DNA from: Woeseiaceae bacterium
GTDB taxonomy: Bacteria; Pseudomonadota; Gammaproteobacteria; Steroidobacterales; Woeseiaceae
DNA: 64,000 nt
Direction of reading: 5' to 3'
Assembly: GCA_021773055.1 (NCBI GenBank)
Contig: JAJFKV010000054.1
Coordinates: 62,001 to 126,000, forward strand
Numbering within the stretch: position 1 is the stretch's first letter; each line of letters starts with the position of its first letter. The notes under the pieces are model-generated. The model was not told the DNA's origin, ran no database searches, and worked only from the letters and a program-made list of their open reading frames with translations. Shown piece by piece: positions 34,572-44,037 of the stretch. A program made the translations under genes and the position numbers.

Positions 34572-35114
34572 TTATTGCGGTGTTTTTTGCAGTTCACAAA
34601 CGGCCCGGCCAAAGGCCTCGACCTCATCCCAGTTGGTAAAATCGACGTTCGAATCAAGCGCGGTGGGGCCTTTGGTCATCCACATGATAAAGCGGATCAT
34701 GGTCCTGTCCCAGAACCTGTATTTCGAATAGTTGATCTTGCCACCGAAAATTCCGATGACGGTCGGCTGCCAGGCTATGTTTCTAAAGAATTTCCTGACG
34801 TAGGGATTAGTGTCTGGTTGCTTCTTTTCCTGTTTCCGTGCCACAGCATTGACCGAGAAAAACGCGCCATGCTTCGACTCGATCGCCGCAATATTATCTT
34901 TGATGAACCGAGTTACCTCTGGTCGGTGTTTACCGTAGCGAATGCTGGCCCCTATGACGACCTGGTCGAAGGGCCCCAGGTCGATCCTGGCAGCTGGCGT
35001 CAGTTCAAGTAATGTCGCAGAAAACCCGGCCTCCTCGACGACTTTTGCCAGTCGCTCACAGATCTCGATCGTATGCCCATCGACTGTGGAATAAATGAAA
35101 CCAATTTTCGGCAT
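34572..35114 (-). CDS. hemG: Flavodoxin-like protoporphyrinogen oxidase
   Basis: The 180-residue flavodoxin-fold protein begins MPKIGFIYSTVDGHTIEICE (FMN phosphate loop) and contains VVIGASIRYGKHRPEVTRF and IGIFGGKINYSKY. This matches HemG, which oxidises protoporphyrinogen IX with a quinone as acceptor. ATG 35114 is chosen by comparison with the family; an ATG four codons upstream and another further up are possible. A heme-synthesis step fits the high heme demand suggested by the window. It is divergent from malic enzyme. Confidence 0.83.
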   Translation of the reverse strand: MPKIGFIYSTVDGHTIEICERLAKVVEEAGFSATLLELTPAARIDLGPFDQVVIGASIRYGKHRPEVTRFIKDNIAAIESKHGAFFSVNAVARKQEKKQPDTNPYVRKFFRNIAWQPTVIGIFGGKINYSKYRFWDRTMIRFIMWMTKGPTALDSNVDFTNWDEVEAFGRAVCELQKTPQ

Positions 35115-35257
35115 TCTTGTGACCATCTTCAGGACCCGTCGAAGGGTGAACATTACGCTAGTAAAGACTACGAAACTAGGTGATATCCAGCATTCCCGGG
35201 CCGCCCAAAGAGTCGTAATTTAGCATTAAGGATTTCTCGCTTTAAAGGAACTATTTC

Positions 35258-36901
35258 GTGACCACGCAGCAGCCATCTGACCTGCATCTGGGTGTTAAAA
35301 TTCTCCACGATCCTGTACGCAACAAAGGCACCGCATTTACCGATGCGGAACGGCAAGCTCTGAAATTAACCGGCCTGCTGCCGCCTCGCATCCACAGCAT
35401 GGCCGAACAGGAACTCAGGGTACTTGGCAACGTTCGGGCAAAACCGACCGATCTTGAGCGCTATCTCTATTTGATTGCTCTGCAGGATCGCAACGAGACT
35501 CTTTTCTACCGTGTCGTTATGAACAACATCGAAGAGATGATGCCAATCCTGTATACGCCGACCGTCGGTAAAGCCTGCCAGGAATTTCAGCATATTTACC
35601 GCAAACCACGTGGCTTCTATGTCTCGCTGAACGACCGCGGCAACGTGCGAGAGATGCTGCAAAACTGGCCGCACAAGGACGCGCGGATAATTGTCGTTAC
35701 TGACGGCGGACGTATTTTGGGTCTTGGTGACCTGGGTGCGGACGGTATGGGTATACCCATTGGCAAGCTGTCACTCTATACGGCCTGCGCGGGCATCCAC
35801 CCAACTCAATGCTTGCCTGTGATGCTGGATGTCGGGACCGACAATGAGCGCCTGTTGAATGACCCCTTGTATAACGGCATCGAGCAACGCAGGGAGCGAG
35901 GGGCCGCATACGATGAGTTGGTTGAAGAATTCATTTCGGCTGCCAGCGAAGTATTTCCGGGCGTCTTAATCCAGCTCGAAGATTTTGGTAACTCCAACGC
36001 TTTTCGATTCCTGAAGCACTATCGCGATCGCACCTGTCTCTTTAACGACGACATACAAGGCACGGGAGCCGTCGCAGTAGCGGGAGTCATCGCCGCGCTT
36101 CGAATTACCGGTGGCAAATTATCTGATCAGAAACTGTTATTCCTCGGCGCCGGCGAAGCCGGAATCGGAATTGCTGATGTCTTTGTCGCGGCGTTGGTGG
36201 AACAAGGCTTGTCTGCGGAGCAGGCACGGGAACGTTGCTGGTTTGTGGACAGCACCGGGATGGTCGTGAAAAGTCGCGAAAACCTCGCTGTACACAAACT
36301 GCCCTTTGCTCATGACCACGAAGGCTGTGACGATTTTCTCAGTGCAGTAAAAATGCTAAGACCGACCGCTATTCTCGGTCTTTCTGGCCAGCCGAACACA
36401 TTTACCGAAGATGTTATCAAGGCCATGGCGGACATCAATGAACGCCCCATCATCTTCGCATTATCGAATCCCACTTCGATGGCCGAATGCACAGCCGAAC
36501 AAGCCTACACATTAAGTGACGGCCGAGCGGTTTTCGCGAGCGGCAGCCCGTTTGATCCGGTGACGATCGCCAATCAGACGTTCGTGCCCGGACAGGGCAA
36601 CAATGCGTATATATTCCCGGGAGTTGGATTGGGCGTCATCGCCAGTCAATCTCGCACTGTAACCGATGAGATGTTCCTCGCAGCAGCACACTCGCTGGCC
36701 AACCAGGTGTCAGATTCAGACATCGAGCGCGGCCGAATTTATCCATCACTGGCGCGAATTCGGGAAGTATCGGCATTAATTGCCAGAGACGTCGCTAAAA
36801 TCGCCTATGACAATAAGCTGACCGACAAAGAGGAGCCGGAGGACATCCTCGCCGACGTGCGCGAGCACATGTACAAGCCCGTGTACCCGCACTACGCGTA
36901 A
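35258..36901 (+). CDS. maeA: NAD-dependent malic enzyme
   Basis: The 547-residue enzyme decarboxylates malate to pyruvate. The YTPTVGKACQEF motif, the DIQGTGAVAVAG motif with the metal-binding FNDD before it, and the Rossmann GAGEAGIGIAD are present. The length fits the NAD-dependent class (SfcA-type). The start is GTG 35258 with AAAGGA upstream. Confidence 0.92.
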   Translation: MTTQQPSDLHLGVKILHDPVRNKGTAFTDAERQALKLTGLLPPRIHSMAEQELRVLGNVRAKPTDLERYLYLIALQDRNETLFYRVVMNNIEEMMPILYTPTVGKACQEFQHIYRKPRGFYVSLNDRGNVREMLQNWPHKDARIIVVTDGGRILGLGDLGADGMGIPIGKLSLYTACAGIHPTQCLPVMLDVGTDNERLLNDPLYNGIEQRRERGAAYDELVEEFISAASEVFPGVLIQLEDFGNSNAFRFLKHYRDRTCLFNDDIQGTGAVAVAGVIAALRITGGKLSDQKLLFLGAGEAGIGIADVFVAALVEQGLSAEQARERCWFVDSTGMVVKSRENLAVHKLPFAHDHEGCDDFLSAVKMLRPTAILGLSGQPNTFTEDVIKAMADINERPIIFALSNPTSMAECTAEQAYTLSDGRAVFASGSPFDPVTIANQTFVPGQGNNAYIFPGVGLGVIASQSRTVTDEMFLAAAHSLANQVSDSDIERGRIYPSLARIREVSALIARDVAKIAYDNKLTDKEEPEDILADVREHMYKPVYPHYA

Positions 36902-36923
36902 CCGGCGCCGCAACCGTCCTTAT

Positions 36924-37529
36924 TCAGGCATGCGACCAATTGTCGGGGTCCGCGGAGTCCCCCGGCGACAGTCCAATAACGTCCCCCGCGGTGCTGACGC
37001 CGAGGCCTAGTACTGTCCGGTTGGCGTAAGCAAAGTAGGCGGCTACCTGGTTGATTTCCAAAATCTCACCGTCGTTCAAGCCGGCTCGTCGCAGCGATGT
37101 GATGTCATCCTCTGTTAGCGCATCAGCCGCAAGCGTAAGATTGCCTGCATACTGGATGCCGGCCAGTTCAGCGCCTTGAAAGGCGTCCTCAGGTCGGCGA
37201 TTTTCCAACGCATCCCGGATCGCATCAGCCCGTGTTGCGTCACCCAGCAAACGGGTCAACCCTGTGAAATGGTGCTCAACGCAATAGTTGCATTTATTCA
37301 GCGAACTCACATAAATGCCGATCGCCTCGAGGTAGGCCTTCGATAGTTGATTACGCGGATGATGCAGGACATTTTTGTAGAGCGTCATGTGTCCCTGCAT
37401 CGTATGTGGACGCAAACTGTGTGCCAGCATGACGTTGTCGACGTTGTCATCCGGTCCCTTGATGCGGTCGTACAACTTTCGCAGCTCGTTCCCCGAGTCG
37501 TCGTAAGAAACGGTTTCTATCCAGGTCAT
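36924..37529 (-). CDS. AhpD-like peroxidase-related protein
   Basis: The 201-residue protein belongs to the carboxymuconolactone decarboxylase/AhpD fold. It has the redox motif CNYC (Cys80, Cys83) followed by VEHH with His87, as in AhpD-like alkylhydroperoxidases. It may reduce peroxides or act as a disulfide carrier. It is divergent from the MocA-like gene, with 58 bp between. Confidence 0.85.
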   Translation of the reverse strand: MTWIETVSYDDSGNELRKLYDRIKGPDDNVDNVMLAHSLRPHTMQGHMTLYKNVLHHPRNQLSKAYLEAIGIYVSSLNKCNYCVEHHFTGLTRLLGDATRADAIRDALENRRPEDAFQGAELAGIQYAGNLTLAADALTEDDITSLRRAGLNDGEILEINQVAAYFAYANRTVLGLGVSTAGDVIGLSPGDSADPDNWSHA

Positions 37530-37587
37530 TCTCAGCTCCTCTGGCTATGGACATCATGCACGAGTATGAGACAAACTTTCTAACATC

Positions 37588-38187
37588 ATGGAACATCGAT
37601 CATCTTCGCCCGTTATCCACGCATGTGTCCTGGCAGCAGGGATGTCCCGGCGCTTTGGCCAAACGAAGCTGGTGCAATATCTGCAGGGCAAGCCTCTGCT
37701 ACAGCATGTGCTCGTCGCTGCTCGAGCTGCCTGCAGGGGTAAGGTGACCTTGGTGGTTGGGCACGATGCAGCGGCTGTGATCGCAGCATCTGGCAATTTG
37801 AGCAACAGCTGTATAGTGAATCATGATTACGAACTAGGCATCGGTACGAGCATATCGGCTGGTGTTCGCGCCTGTCGCGACAGTGCCGACGCCATACTTA
37901 TCGTGCTTGCTGACCAGCCACTTGTCACTGAGGCTCACCTAAGTAAGCTCATCGACACATGGACCGGCGCTGCCGGCGAAATCGTTGCATCGTCGATGGG
38001 CGAAGTCGTCGGTCCACCGATTCTTTTCCCGACGAACGCCTTTGATGCGCTTTGTGACCTGAGCGGTGACACGGGGGCGAAATCCGTACTGTCGAGTGGC
38101 GAGTTTGCCGTGACCTTTGTGGAGTTCCCGCCGGCGCTCAAGGATGTCGATACGCCGGAAGACCTGCAAGACCTCAATCAGGATTGA
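37588..38187 (+). CDS. MocA-like molybdenum cofactor nucleotidyltransferase
   Basis: The 199-residue protein begins with the nucleotidyltransferase signature CVLAAGMSRRFGQTKL and has VLADQPLVTEAHL and VGPPILFPTNAFD. This is typical of MocA-type enzymes that attach CMP or GMP to molybdopterin. It converges with xdhC and overlaps its 3' end by ten bases. No molybdenum hydroxylase gene lies near, so its client enzyme is elsewhere. Confidence 0.83.
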   Translation: MEHRSSSPVIHACVLAAGMSRRFGQTKLVQYLQGKPLLQHVLVAARAACRGKVTLVVGHDAAAVIAASGNLSNSCIVNHDYELGIGTSISAGVRACRDSADAILIVLADQPLVTEAHLSKLIDTWTGAAGEIVASSMGEVVGPPILFPTNAFDALCDLSGDTGAKSVLSSGEFAVTFVEFPPALKDVDTPEDLQDLNQD

Positions 38188-39089
38188 TGGTCAGAGGAGA
38201 AATACGCCTGCAGTTCCGCGGCAATTTCCAGCGCGATAGCGGCCGGACCTCGACCACCGATCTGCCTGCCAACCGGACCCCGCAGTCGCCCTTGCAGCTT
38301 GTCTGCGGCATCACCGATCTCAAGCAGCAACCTGTCTCTGCGATGAGGAGGCCCAAGTAATCCGATGAATTTGACTGGCACATCGGCCAGGGCTGTCAGG
38401 TATGCCCGGTCGGCTGCGAGATTGTGGCTCATCACAATAACGGCATCGAACCTGGGCCAATCGAAATACGCGACAACGTCATCGACCGGAACGCATTCGA
38501 CCTGCGCTGCCGGGCTATTCCCTAAACGGCCGATGGCAGCGGGGCGATGGTCCGACACGGCGACCTCCCAGCCCAGCGCGACCGCGAAGGTGATCAATGG
38601 CTCAGCATCCTGCCCTGCCCCGAGAATCAGTAACCGTAGTGGCGCATGTATTCGTGCTACACCGATATGTGATTCTGCATCGGCAAGCGCCATATCGGCA
38701 TGCGGATCACGTTCTAGAGCAGTAACGACACTCGCGAATGGCTCATACCCGGTGTCGGCATTGAGAGGCTGAATCAATATCCTCAGCGCACCTTCGCATC
38801 CCACGCCCAGGCCAAACACATCGTCGTCAGCCCTCAAATCGTACGTGACGATCTCGGCACGGCAACTCGCGATCACTTTCTTTGAACGATCTCTGAGATC
38901 ACCCTCGAGACAACCACCGGACAACATTCCCTGAAAATCACCGTCGTCGTTGACCAGCATTTGACTGCCGGCTTTGCTGTAGGTCGATCCCTCGGTACTC
39001 AGCACCGTAATCAACGCGAGGGCTTGCCCGGAAGAAGCATGACCCCGATAGAACGTGCACAGTTGGTAGGGTAGTCTTTCGATTGCCAT
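38178..39089 (-). CDS. XdhC-family molybdoenzyme maturation protein
   Basis: The 303-residue protein has the XdhC/CoxI N-terminal pattern (LITVLSTEGSTYSKAGSQML, SGGCLEGDLRD) and the C-terminal Rossmann domain (LLILGAGQDAEPLITFA). In the family it sulfurates or inserts the Mo cofactor into hydroxylases. It lies 11 bp after the serine hydrolase gene in the same direction. It pairs functionally with the convergent MocA gene. Confidence 0.88.
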   Translation of the reverse strand: MAIERLPYQLCTFYRGHASSGQALALITVLSTEGSTYSKAGSQMLVNDDGDFQGMLSGGCLEGDLRDRSKKVIASCRAEIVTYDLRADDDVFGLGVGCEGALRILIQPLNADTGYEPFASVVTALERDPHADMALADAESHIGVARIHAPLRLLILGAGQDAEPLITFAVALGWEVAVSDHRPAAIGRLGNSPAAQVECVPVDDVVAYFDWPRFDAVIVMSHNLAADRAYLTALADVPVKFIGLLGPPHRRDRLLLEIGDAADKLQGRLRGPVGRQIGGRGPAAIALEIAAELQAYFSSDHQS

Positions 39090-39100
39090 AGCGACCTAGT

Positions 39101-40312
39101 TTACCCAGTAACAGCCTCCAGGATATAGCGTCGAACAATCGTATGCGCTTCATTCAGCGCCGCATCACTGCCGTCATAACCGTGTGAATTGATCGCAATA
39201 ACGAGATCCATTGAGGGCACAGCGATTATCCATTGGCCACCAAATCCCCACGCGACATAGGTATCAACCATCGTGCCCGCCATATCGTAGTGGCCACGCC
39301 ACCACTGGTAGCCATAGCCTTCAAGCTGCCAGTCCCAGTCAGCGGGGTTGTCCCAGGTGATTTCTGTTCGCGGGACCAGCGATTCGATGATCCACGCCTC
39401 ACTAATTACGCGCTCACCGTTCCAGATTCCGCCGTTCAAAAGCAACTGACCGAACTTGGCCATATCCCGCGATCGAACGTAGAATCCGGCACCCCCATTT
39501 GGCAGGCCAGTCGGCGTCGTTAATAACTTTATGTCAGTTATCCCCAGTGGAGCCATGAGTTCACTACCGGCGAAATCGATGAGAGACAGCGGTGCCGAAT
39601 TCTCAACCGCTTGCCCCAATGAAATCGTCGCGGCCGTATTGTAGGCAAATTGGGTGCCGGGGTCCGCGACGATCGGTAAATCCAGAACGGCTTTGCTGTA
39701 GTCCACTTCCTCTTCGTAGAAGCGAATCAACTGATTGTCCGGTGATGAGTACGGTGGGTTCCACTCATTCCAATCCAGTCCCAACTGCATGGTCAGCACA
39801 TGCTGCAAAGTAATGTCATTCTTGCGTTCGTCCCAATTTGCGTAGTCCGGGTATGGAAAGAGGCTCAGATAGGGAGTGTTGACGTCCGCAATATAGCCCT
39901 CATCCACGGCAATACCGACGATCAGCGAAGTTATACTTTTCGTCGCCGAAAATTGAGCGTGTACAGTGATGTCCGCATTACCGACCCGCCCGTCCTCCGC
40001 GTCCGTTTCGGTTCGAATCGTCTCATCGAATACGAGCTCACCACTTCTGGCAATAGCGATAGAGTCGATATTGGGAAACATGCCCGCCTGGACGTCGGTC
40101 ATCATGGACTCCAGCGTCGCTACCGACAGTCCATGACTGGCCGCGCTGGCCACCGTCCAGCTGTCGGCCATATTCGCGGGGATCTTATAAGCAAATCCCA
40201 CTGGCGGTGGCGGCGGTGGTTCAACCGGCGGTAGTGCACCCCCACCGCCGCTACCACCACAGCCTTGTACAAGCAAAGTGGCCAAAATCCCGAATCTGAT
40301 CTTATGCTGCAT
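39101..40312 (-). CDS. Beta-lactamase-family serine hydrolase lipoprotein
   Basis: The 403-residue protein has a lipoprotein signal with Cys18 (LVQGC), a Gly/Pro-rich linker, and the class C beta-lactamase-like motif SATK with nucleophile Ser122 and Lys125. A YNTAAT motif follows. Such proteins are penicillin-binding-protein-like esterases or peptidases; true beta-lactamase activity cannot be assumed. It lies 11 bp upstream of xdhC. Confidence 0.86.
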   Translation of the reverse strand: MQHKIRFGILATLLVQGCGGSGGGGALPPVEPPPPPPVGFAYKIPANMADSWTVASAASHGLSVATLESMMTDVQAGMFPNIDSIAIARSGELVFDETIRTETDAEDGRVGNADITVHAQFSATKSITSLIVGIAVDEGYIADVNTPYLSLFPYPDYANWDERKNDITLQHVLTMQLGLDWNEWNPPYSSPDNQLIRFYEEEVDYSKAVLDLPIVADPGTQFAYNTAATISLGQAVENSAPLSLIDFAGSELMAPLGITDIKLLTTPTGLPNGGAGFYVRSRDMAKFGQLLLNGGIWNGERVISEAWIIESLVPRTEITWDNPADWDWQLEGYGYQWWRGHYDMAGTMVDTYVAWGFGGQWIIAVPSMDLVIAINSHGYDGSDAALNEAHTIVRRYILEAVTG

Positions 40313-40467
40313 TGATCCATCTCCATTTATCAGTAAAGTTGAAGCTCTGGCGGTGCAGAGCGGCTACCTGAATTGACCGGCAACATATCGAAAATGCTCC
40401 CGCGAAAACTGGACATTGGGACGAATTGCAGCGGGGCGGGACGAACGAGCAAAGGGATGACCACTAA

Positions 40468-41289
40468 ATGATGCACAACAGCCAGAGCAGTGAGACGACC
40501 TGGAGGATTCTCGAGACAGTCTTCTTCCTGGTGCTTGTCACGGCGCTTTGGACGCTAGACACCCTGACGAAATTTAACCTGCGGGAAACCCAGGGCGGCG
40601 GCGGTAGCGACTTTCAGATCATCAACCACCAGGTAACCAGCGCCATTGCGGTGCTGCTGCTGATTCCTGTTTTCGCCCGCTTGTCTTCACGGCTTTTGTG
40701 GCAACGCGAGACGATTGTGTTGACGATTGCCGGACATTTGCTTGGCAGCGGACTGTTCGCATTTCTGCACTATTTCTTCATGGTCGGAATGCGCGCTGTA
40801 ATTTACCCACTCTATGGCCAGGTTTATCTGTTCTCGGACTTATGGGTTCAGAATCTGATCGTCGAGTACCAGAAAGACCTCAAGATCTACATCGCACTTA
40901 TTGGTATCGTCAGCGCCTATCGCTACTATCGTCAACAGGAGGCAGACAAGGTCAGCACCAGGCCTGATCGTCTTATCGTGCAGACCGGTACCGGTGAAAC
41001 TGTGATTCTCCAGAATGATATTGAATACCTGGAAGCTGCAAGAAACTACGTCGTTGTCGGCGCCAGCAAAAAGGAATATCTCGTTCGGGACACACTGGCC
41101 AGACTGGAAGAAGTACTCGCGTCTGAGCAATTAGTCCGTACACATCGCAGCTATCTCGTCAATCTCGACTACGTGCAGGAAATGCGCACGACGGGAAATG
41201 GTGGCCAGGAAATACGCATGCAGAGCGGCAAGCGCGTGCCGTTGAGTCGCGGCTATCGTGATGCTTTCAGAGCCCGCCTTACTTCCTGA
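40468..41289 (+). CDS. Membrane LytTR-family transcriptional regulator
   Basis: The 273-residue protein has about four membrane helices in the first 150 residues and a C-terminal LytTR DNA-binding domain (about 170-270; NDIEYLEAARNYV, then VRTHRSYLVNL). It lacks a receiver domain, so it would sense a membrane signal directly. It is convergent with the epimerase gene and divergent from the serine hydrolase. The target is unknown. Confidence 0.85.
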   Translation: MMHNSQSSETTWRILETVFFLVLVTALWTLDTLTKFNLRETQGGGGSDFQIINHQVTSAIAVLLLIPVFARLSSRLLWQRETIVLTIAGHLLGSGLFAFLHYFFMVGMRAVIYPLYGQVYLFSDLWVQNLIVEYQKDLKIYIALIGIVSAYRYYRQQEADKVSTRPDRLIVQTGTGETVILQNDIEYLEAARNYVVVGASKKEYLVRDTLARLEEVLASEQLVRTHRSYLVNLDYVQEMRTTGNGGQEIRMQSGKRVPLSRGYRDAFRARLTS

Positions 41290-42411
41290 TCATCCAGACA
41301 CGCTCGCGTTCCACGCAGCCAGGACTTCTTGTTCTTTAGCCGCAGAAAATCCTGCCCGCAGGTTAGCGCGCCGATCATCCGGCAGCTGCCCAAACCAATG
41401 GAGGGTATCTCGTACCGTATCATCGACAGGTCGAATACGAAGTCCTGCCGCAAGTGCTTTTTCCGCCGACCAGGTCAATGACCCAGACAGGGTTGATTCC
41501 GAATCCGCCCACATCGGCAACTCTTGCCATGGCCGCAACTGGTGCTTCGCCAGAAAGTCGGCCGGTACCCAGTTTAAGGTCGTACCTTTGTCAGCGACCC
41601 GCTGACACGACTCCAGAAACTCACCCATGGGCATGGGCTGGCGAACAAGGTTGTAACTAAAGGTTGACTCTTCCTCGATGCAACGAACCATGAACATCCC
41701 GAGGTCTCGAACATCTATGAACTGGGTTTGATCCGTGGGTTTGCCGGGCGCGAGCATCTCCCCGCCGCGATCGGCACGCGCGACCCAATAGGTAAAGCGG
41801 TCAGTGTTGTCTCGGGGACCGACGATCAAACCCGGTCGAATTTGTGTTACGCGTTCCGGCATCGCGTCTTCGGCGGCAAGTTCACAATAGCCCTTGAGCG
41901 CGCAGTAATGCGTGCCTACGTCTTCGGTAGCAGGATCTGCAAGGGTCGCTCGCGGTTGTTCTTCAGTACGAAGTTCGGGCCCCGCCATCCAGTCGTCGTA
42001 TTGACAAATAGTCGAGACAAACAAGTATTGGCCCACGTTGTCTGCCAACAGCTGGCTTGATGCTGCGACGATTCTGGGAACATAGCCCGACGTATCTATG
42101 ACAGCATCCCATTTTCGGTTACCCAGCCCTGATAAGCCCTGATCGATATTGGGATCACGATTGCCAACAATTGTTTCCAGCTCGGGAAACAGGTTCTTAT
42201 TAGTCTTGCCTCGATTGAAAAGCGTTACTTCATGTCCCCTTTCAAGCGCATAACGCACCGTGTGCGGGCCCAAAAATCCCGTGCCACCCAGGAACAGTAT
42301 CTTAAGACTTTTTGTGGCAGGGTCAGTGGCCGCGCTGGAGAAACCCGAATACGCACCAAGACCGGCAATAGCGGCAGATGCGCCGATAAAGCGACGTCTG
42401 TTCATCGTCAT
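41290..42411 (-). CDS. Tat-exported NAD-dependent epimerase-like protein
   Basis: The 373-residue protein starts with a Tat signal (NRRRFIGASAAIAG) and then an NAD-dependent epimerase/dehydratase fold: ILFLGGTGFLGP near residue 35 and YCALK as the YxxxK motif. Export of a dinucleotide-dependent enzyme through Tat is expected only if the cofactor is bound before export. The substrate is unknown. It converges with the LytTR gene without a gap. Confidence 0.83.
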   Translation of the reverse strand: MTMNRRRFIGASAAIAGLGAYSGFSSAATDPATKSLKILFLGGTGFLGPHTVRYALERGHEVTLFNRGKTNKNLFPELETIVGNRDPNIDQGLSGLGNRKWDAVIDTSGYVPRIVAASSQLLADNVGQYLFVSTICQYDDWMAGPELRTEEQPRATLADPATEDVGTHYCALKGYCELAAEDAMPERVTQIRPGLIVGPRDNTDRFTYWVARADRGGEMLAPGKPTDQTQFIDVRDLGMFMVRCIEEESTFSYNLVRQPMPMGEFLESCQRVADKGTTLNWVPADFLAKHQLRPWQELPMWADSESTLSGSLTWSAEKALAAGLRIRPVDDTVRDTLHWFGQLPDDRRANLRAGFSAAKEQEVLAAWNASVSG

Positions 42412-42440
42412 AATGTCTCACCTTGATAAAATCGTCGTAG

Positions 42441-43664
42441 TTAACGGCGCCCGCACTTGATTTCCAGAGACGCGAAATCGTAAATGTACGCCGCAGCCTC
42501 AGCGGCTGCTTTGCCAGTATTGCCGTTGGCGGCATCCGGATTGGACCGCATCCATTCACCGGACCTCGGCGCACCTGCCACTTCGTAAGTGGGGCGCACA
42601 GTCCAGCGGTATGTCTTGCACTTTTCGAGCTCAAGTTCGACTGTGTGCTGAAGCGCGGCGACCTTCTTCGCGGAATATACGAGCTGGTGCATATCGTATA
42701 TTTCTAAGTCGTAAGTTGTATCGGCCACATTGACCGTCTTGGCCCAGGACGCCTGTTGATCACCCTCTTCCAGCACCAGGCTCCAGGCCAGCGTAGGCAT
42801 TGCTGAACGAGTCACACCTTGCCAATCATTTTTCTTGACTCGGCTTACGGTGTCGGTCTCTTTCGGCAGCAGCGTTTGCTGCACTTCAACTCGTTCAAAG
42901 AGCTCAGCGACGATTTCTCGCCCGACGTAGTGACGCGCGTAATTCGCATAGTCTCGCCACGCGGCCTTCTCATTCGCTGTCCAGTTAGTAAGCTTATCCG
43001 AGTCCTGGTAGTGGACCTGATTTTCGTAAAGATGTTGACCATCTGACAGGCGGCGCAAAGTCGCTGTCGCGGTAAATGTTATCGTCGCCACCTTGCCATC
43101 AACTTCGATGGATGAGTCTGTGAAGCTGACATACAGGATGGCATCCGTGTCCGCGGGAATCGGCGTCGTCAATGCGAAGACTTTCGGCTTGAGTCCGGGC
43201 ACATCACGAAGTCGCCAAAATACATCTGTCGCAAGCGCATCATTGGATAATGGCGACTCCGTTGACGCGGCAAGGTCTTCCGTCAACGCGTCACGAAAGT
43301 CCTGAATCTGGCGTTTGATCGATCCCGATAAACCGCCAAAAATCATCCCTGGAACCGTCAGGATTGGAATTGGAAAACTGATGGGAATGCCACCAATATC
43401 CTTCCTGAAAACTCCGATCTCCCCGCCTTTGTCGATTCCGTCGATAAGACCATCGGTTTCTTTCCTGTAACTACCTGTAACTGCACGGGATGACGGGCTG
43501 GCACCAGGTAGCACTACTATCTTGCTGACGGCCTGGCGGTATTCCTCGGCCATAAGTTTGTCTGATTGCTGGACTATCACAGCCTGTCGATTGGGATCGG
43601 CCGCAATAGCAAAGACCGGCACGGCCATCACAAATATAAGCGTACATCTTATGATTGGATTCAT
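42441..43664 (-). CDS. Exported protein of unknown function
   Basis: The 407-residue protein starts at ATG 43664 with GAGGGG about five bases upstream and a signal peptide (to AIAA). The longer open frame upstream is not used. Visible segments include a glycine-rich hydrophobic stretch (ISFPIPILTVPGMIFGGLSG) and a C-terminal region with fibronectin-like strands (TYDLEIYDMHQLVYSAKKV, then CKTYRWTVRPTYEV). I recognise no family. A small open frame ends 8 bases upstream on the same strand. Confidence 0.72.
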   Translation of the reverse strand: MNPIIRCTLIFVMAVPVFAIAADPNRQAVIVQQSDKLMAEEYRQAVSKIVVLPGASPSSRAVTGSYRKETDGLIDGIDKGGEIGVFRKDIGGIPISFPIPILTVPGMIFGGLSGSIKRQIQDFRDALTEDLAASTESPLSNDALATDVFWRLRDVPGLKPKVFALTTPIPADTDAILYVSFTDSSIEVDGKVATITFTATATLRRLSDGQHLYENQVHYQDSDKLTNWTANEKAAWRDYANYARHYVGREIVAELFERVEVQQTLLPKETDTVSRVKKNDWQGVTRSAMPTLAWSLVLEEGDQQASWAKTVNVADTTYDLEIYDMHQLVYSAKKVAALQHTVELELEKCKTYRWTVRPTYEVAGAPRSGEWMRSNPDAANGNTGKAAAEAAAYIYDFASLEIKCGRR

Positions 43665-43672
43665 ACGGCCCC

Positions 43673-43900
43673 TCAGGCTGGATTCGTTCGACGTTCGGCA
43701 TTCCATGTAACGGCACCACCCACATATCCGAATAGACCCGTAAACACCGCCGCCGTTCCGGCGGCTTTTCTTGGTGCGAGATCCAGATTTGGATGGCCGA
43801 CCGGGTTTTTCCAGTAAATGACCACGCAAATCAGCGTTAGTAACAGATACCCTATCGAAATTAGCTCGATTAGTTGAATATAGTAGCCAAATATCGAGCG
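43673..43900 (-). CDS. Possible small membrane protein, start uncertain
   Basis: An open frame of 75 codons ends at 43673-43675, eight bases before the next gene's ATG. The reading looks like a protein: a hydrophobic helix (ELISIGYLLLTLICVVIYW), then KNPVGHPNLDLAPRKAAG, then a Gly-rich hydrophobic stretch and WNAERRTNPA. There is no ATG; possible starts are CTG 43846 or GTG 43825, neither with a good ribosome site. It may be a decayed or non-canonically started gene. Confidence 0.3.
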   Translation of the reverse strand, partial: RSIFGYYIQLIELISIGYLLLTLICVVIYWKNPVGHPNLDLAPRKAAGTAAVFTGLFGYVGGAVTWNAERRTNPA

Positions 43901-44037
43901 TCATAATTGATATTTTGACGTTTACAACGCAGATACCGGTGTACAACGAAGGCGCAGCGCTGAGTCCCTTGCAAACATGGTTCGATAAAAGGGCGATTGA
44001 GTGACATGATAATGGCCAATCTGAAATTGGAATCGGT
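43901..44037. promoter_or_regulatory. Divergent intergenic region upstream of rfbA
   Basis: This region lies between the possible small gene (minus strand) and rfbA (plus strand). It has an AT-rich left end. I see no gene or clear promoter pair. Confidence 0.3.

Noticed and set aside
39101..40312. A true beta-lactamase resistance gene
   Set aside because: The SATK motif is shared by many esterases and peptidases of this fold, and the protein is a lipoprotein with a Pro-rich linker; resistance cannot be inferred.
43749..43771. A rho-independent terminator (GCCGCC-N5-GGCGGC then TTTTCTT)
   Set aside because: There is no plus-strand gene upstream for it to end, and it lies within the possible small minus-strand gene. 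The stem is only six base pairs.
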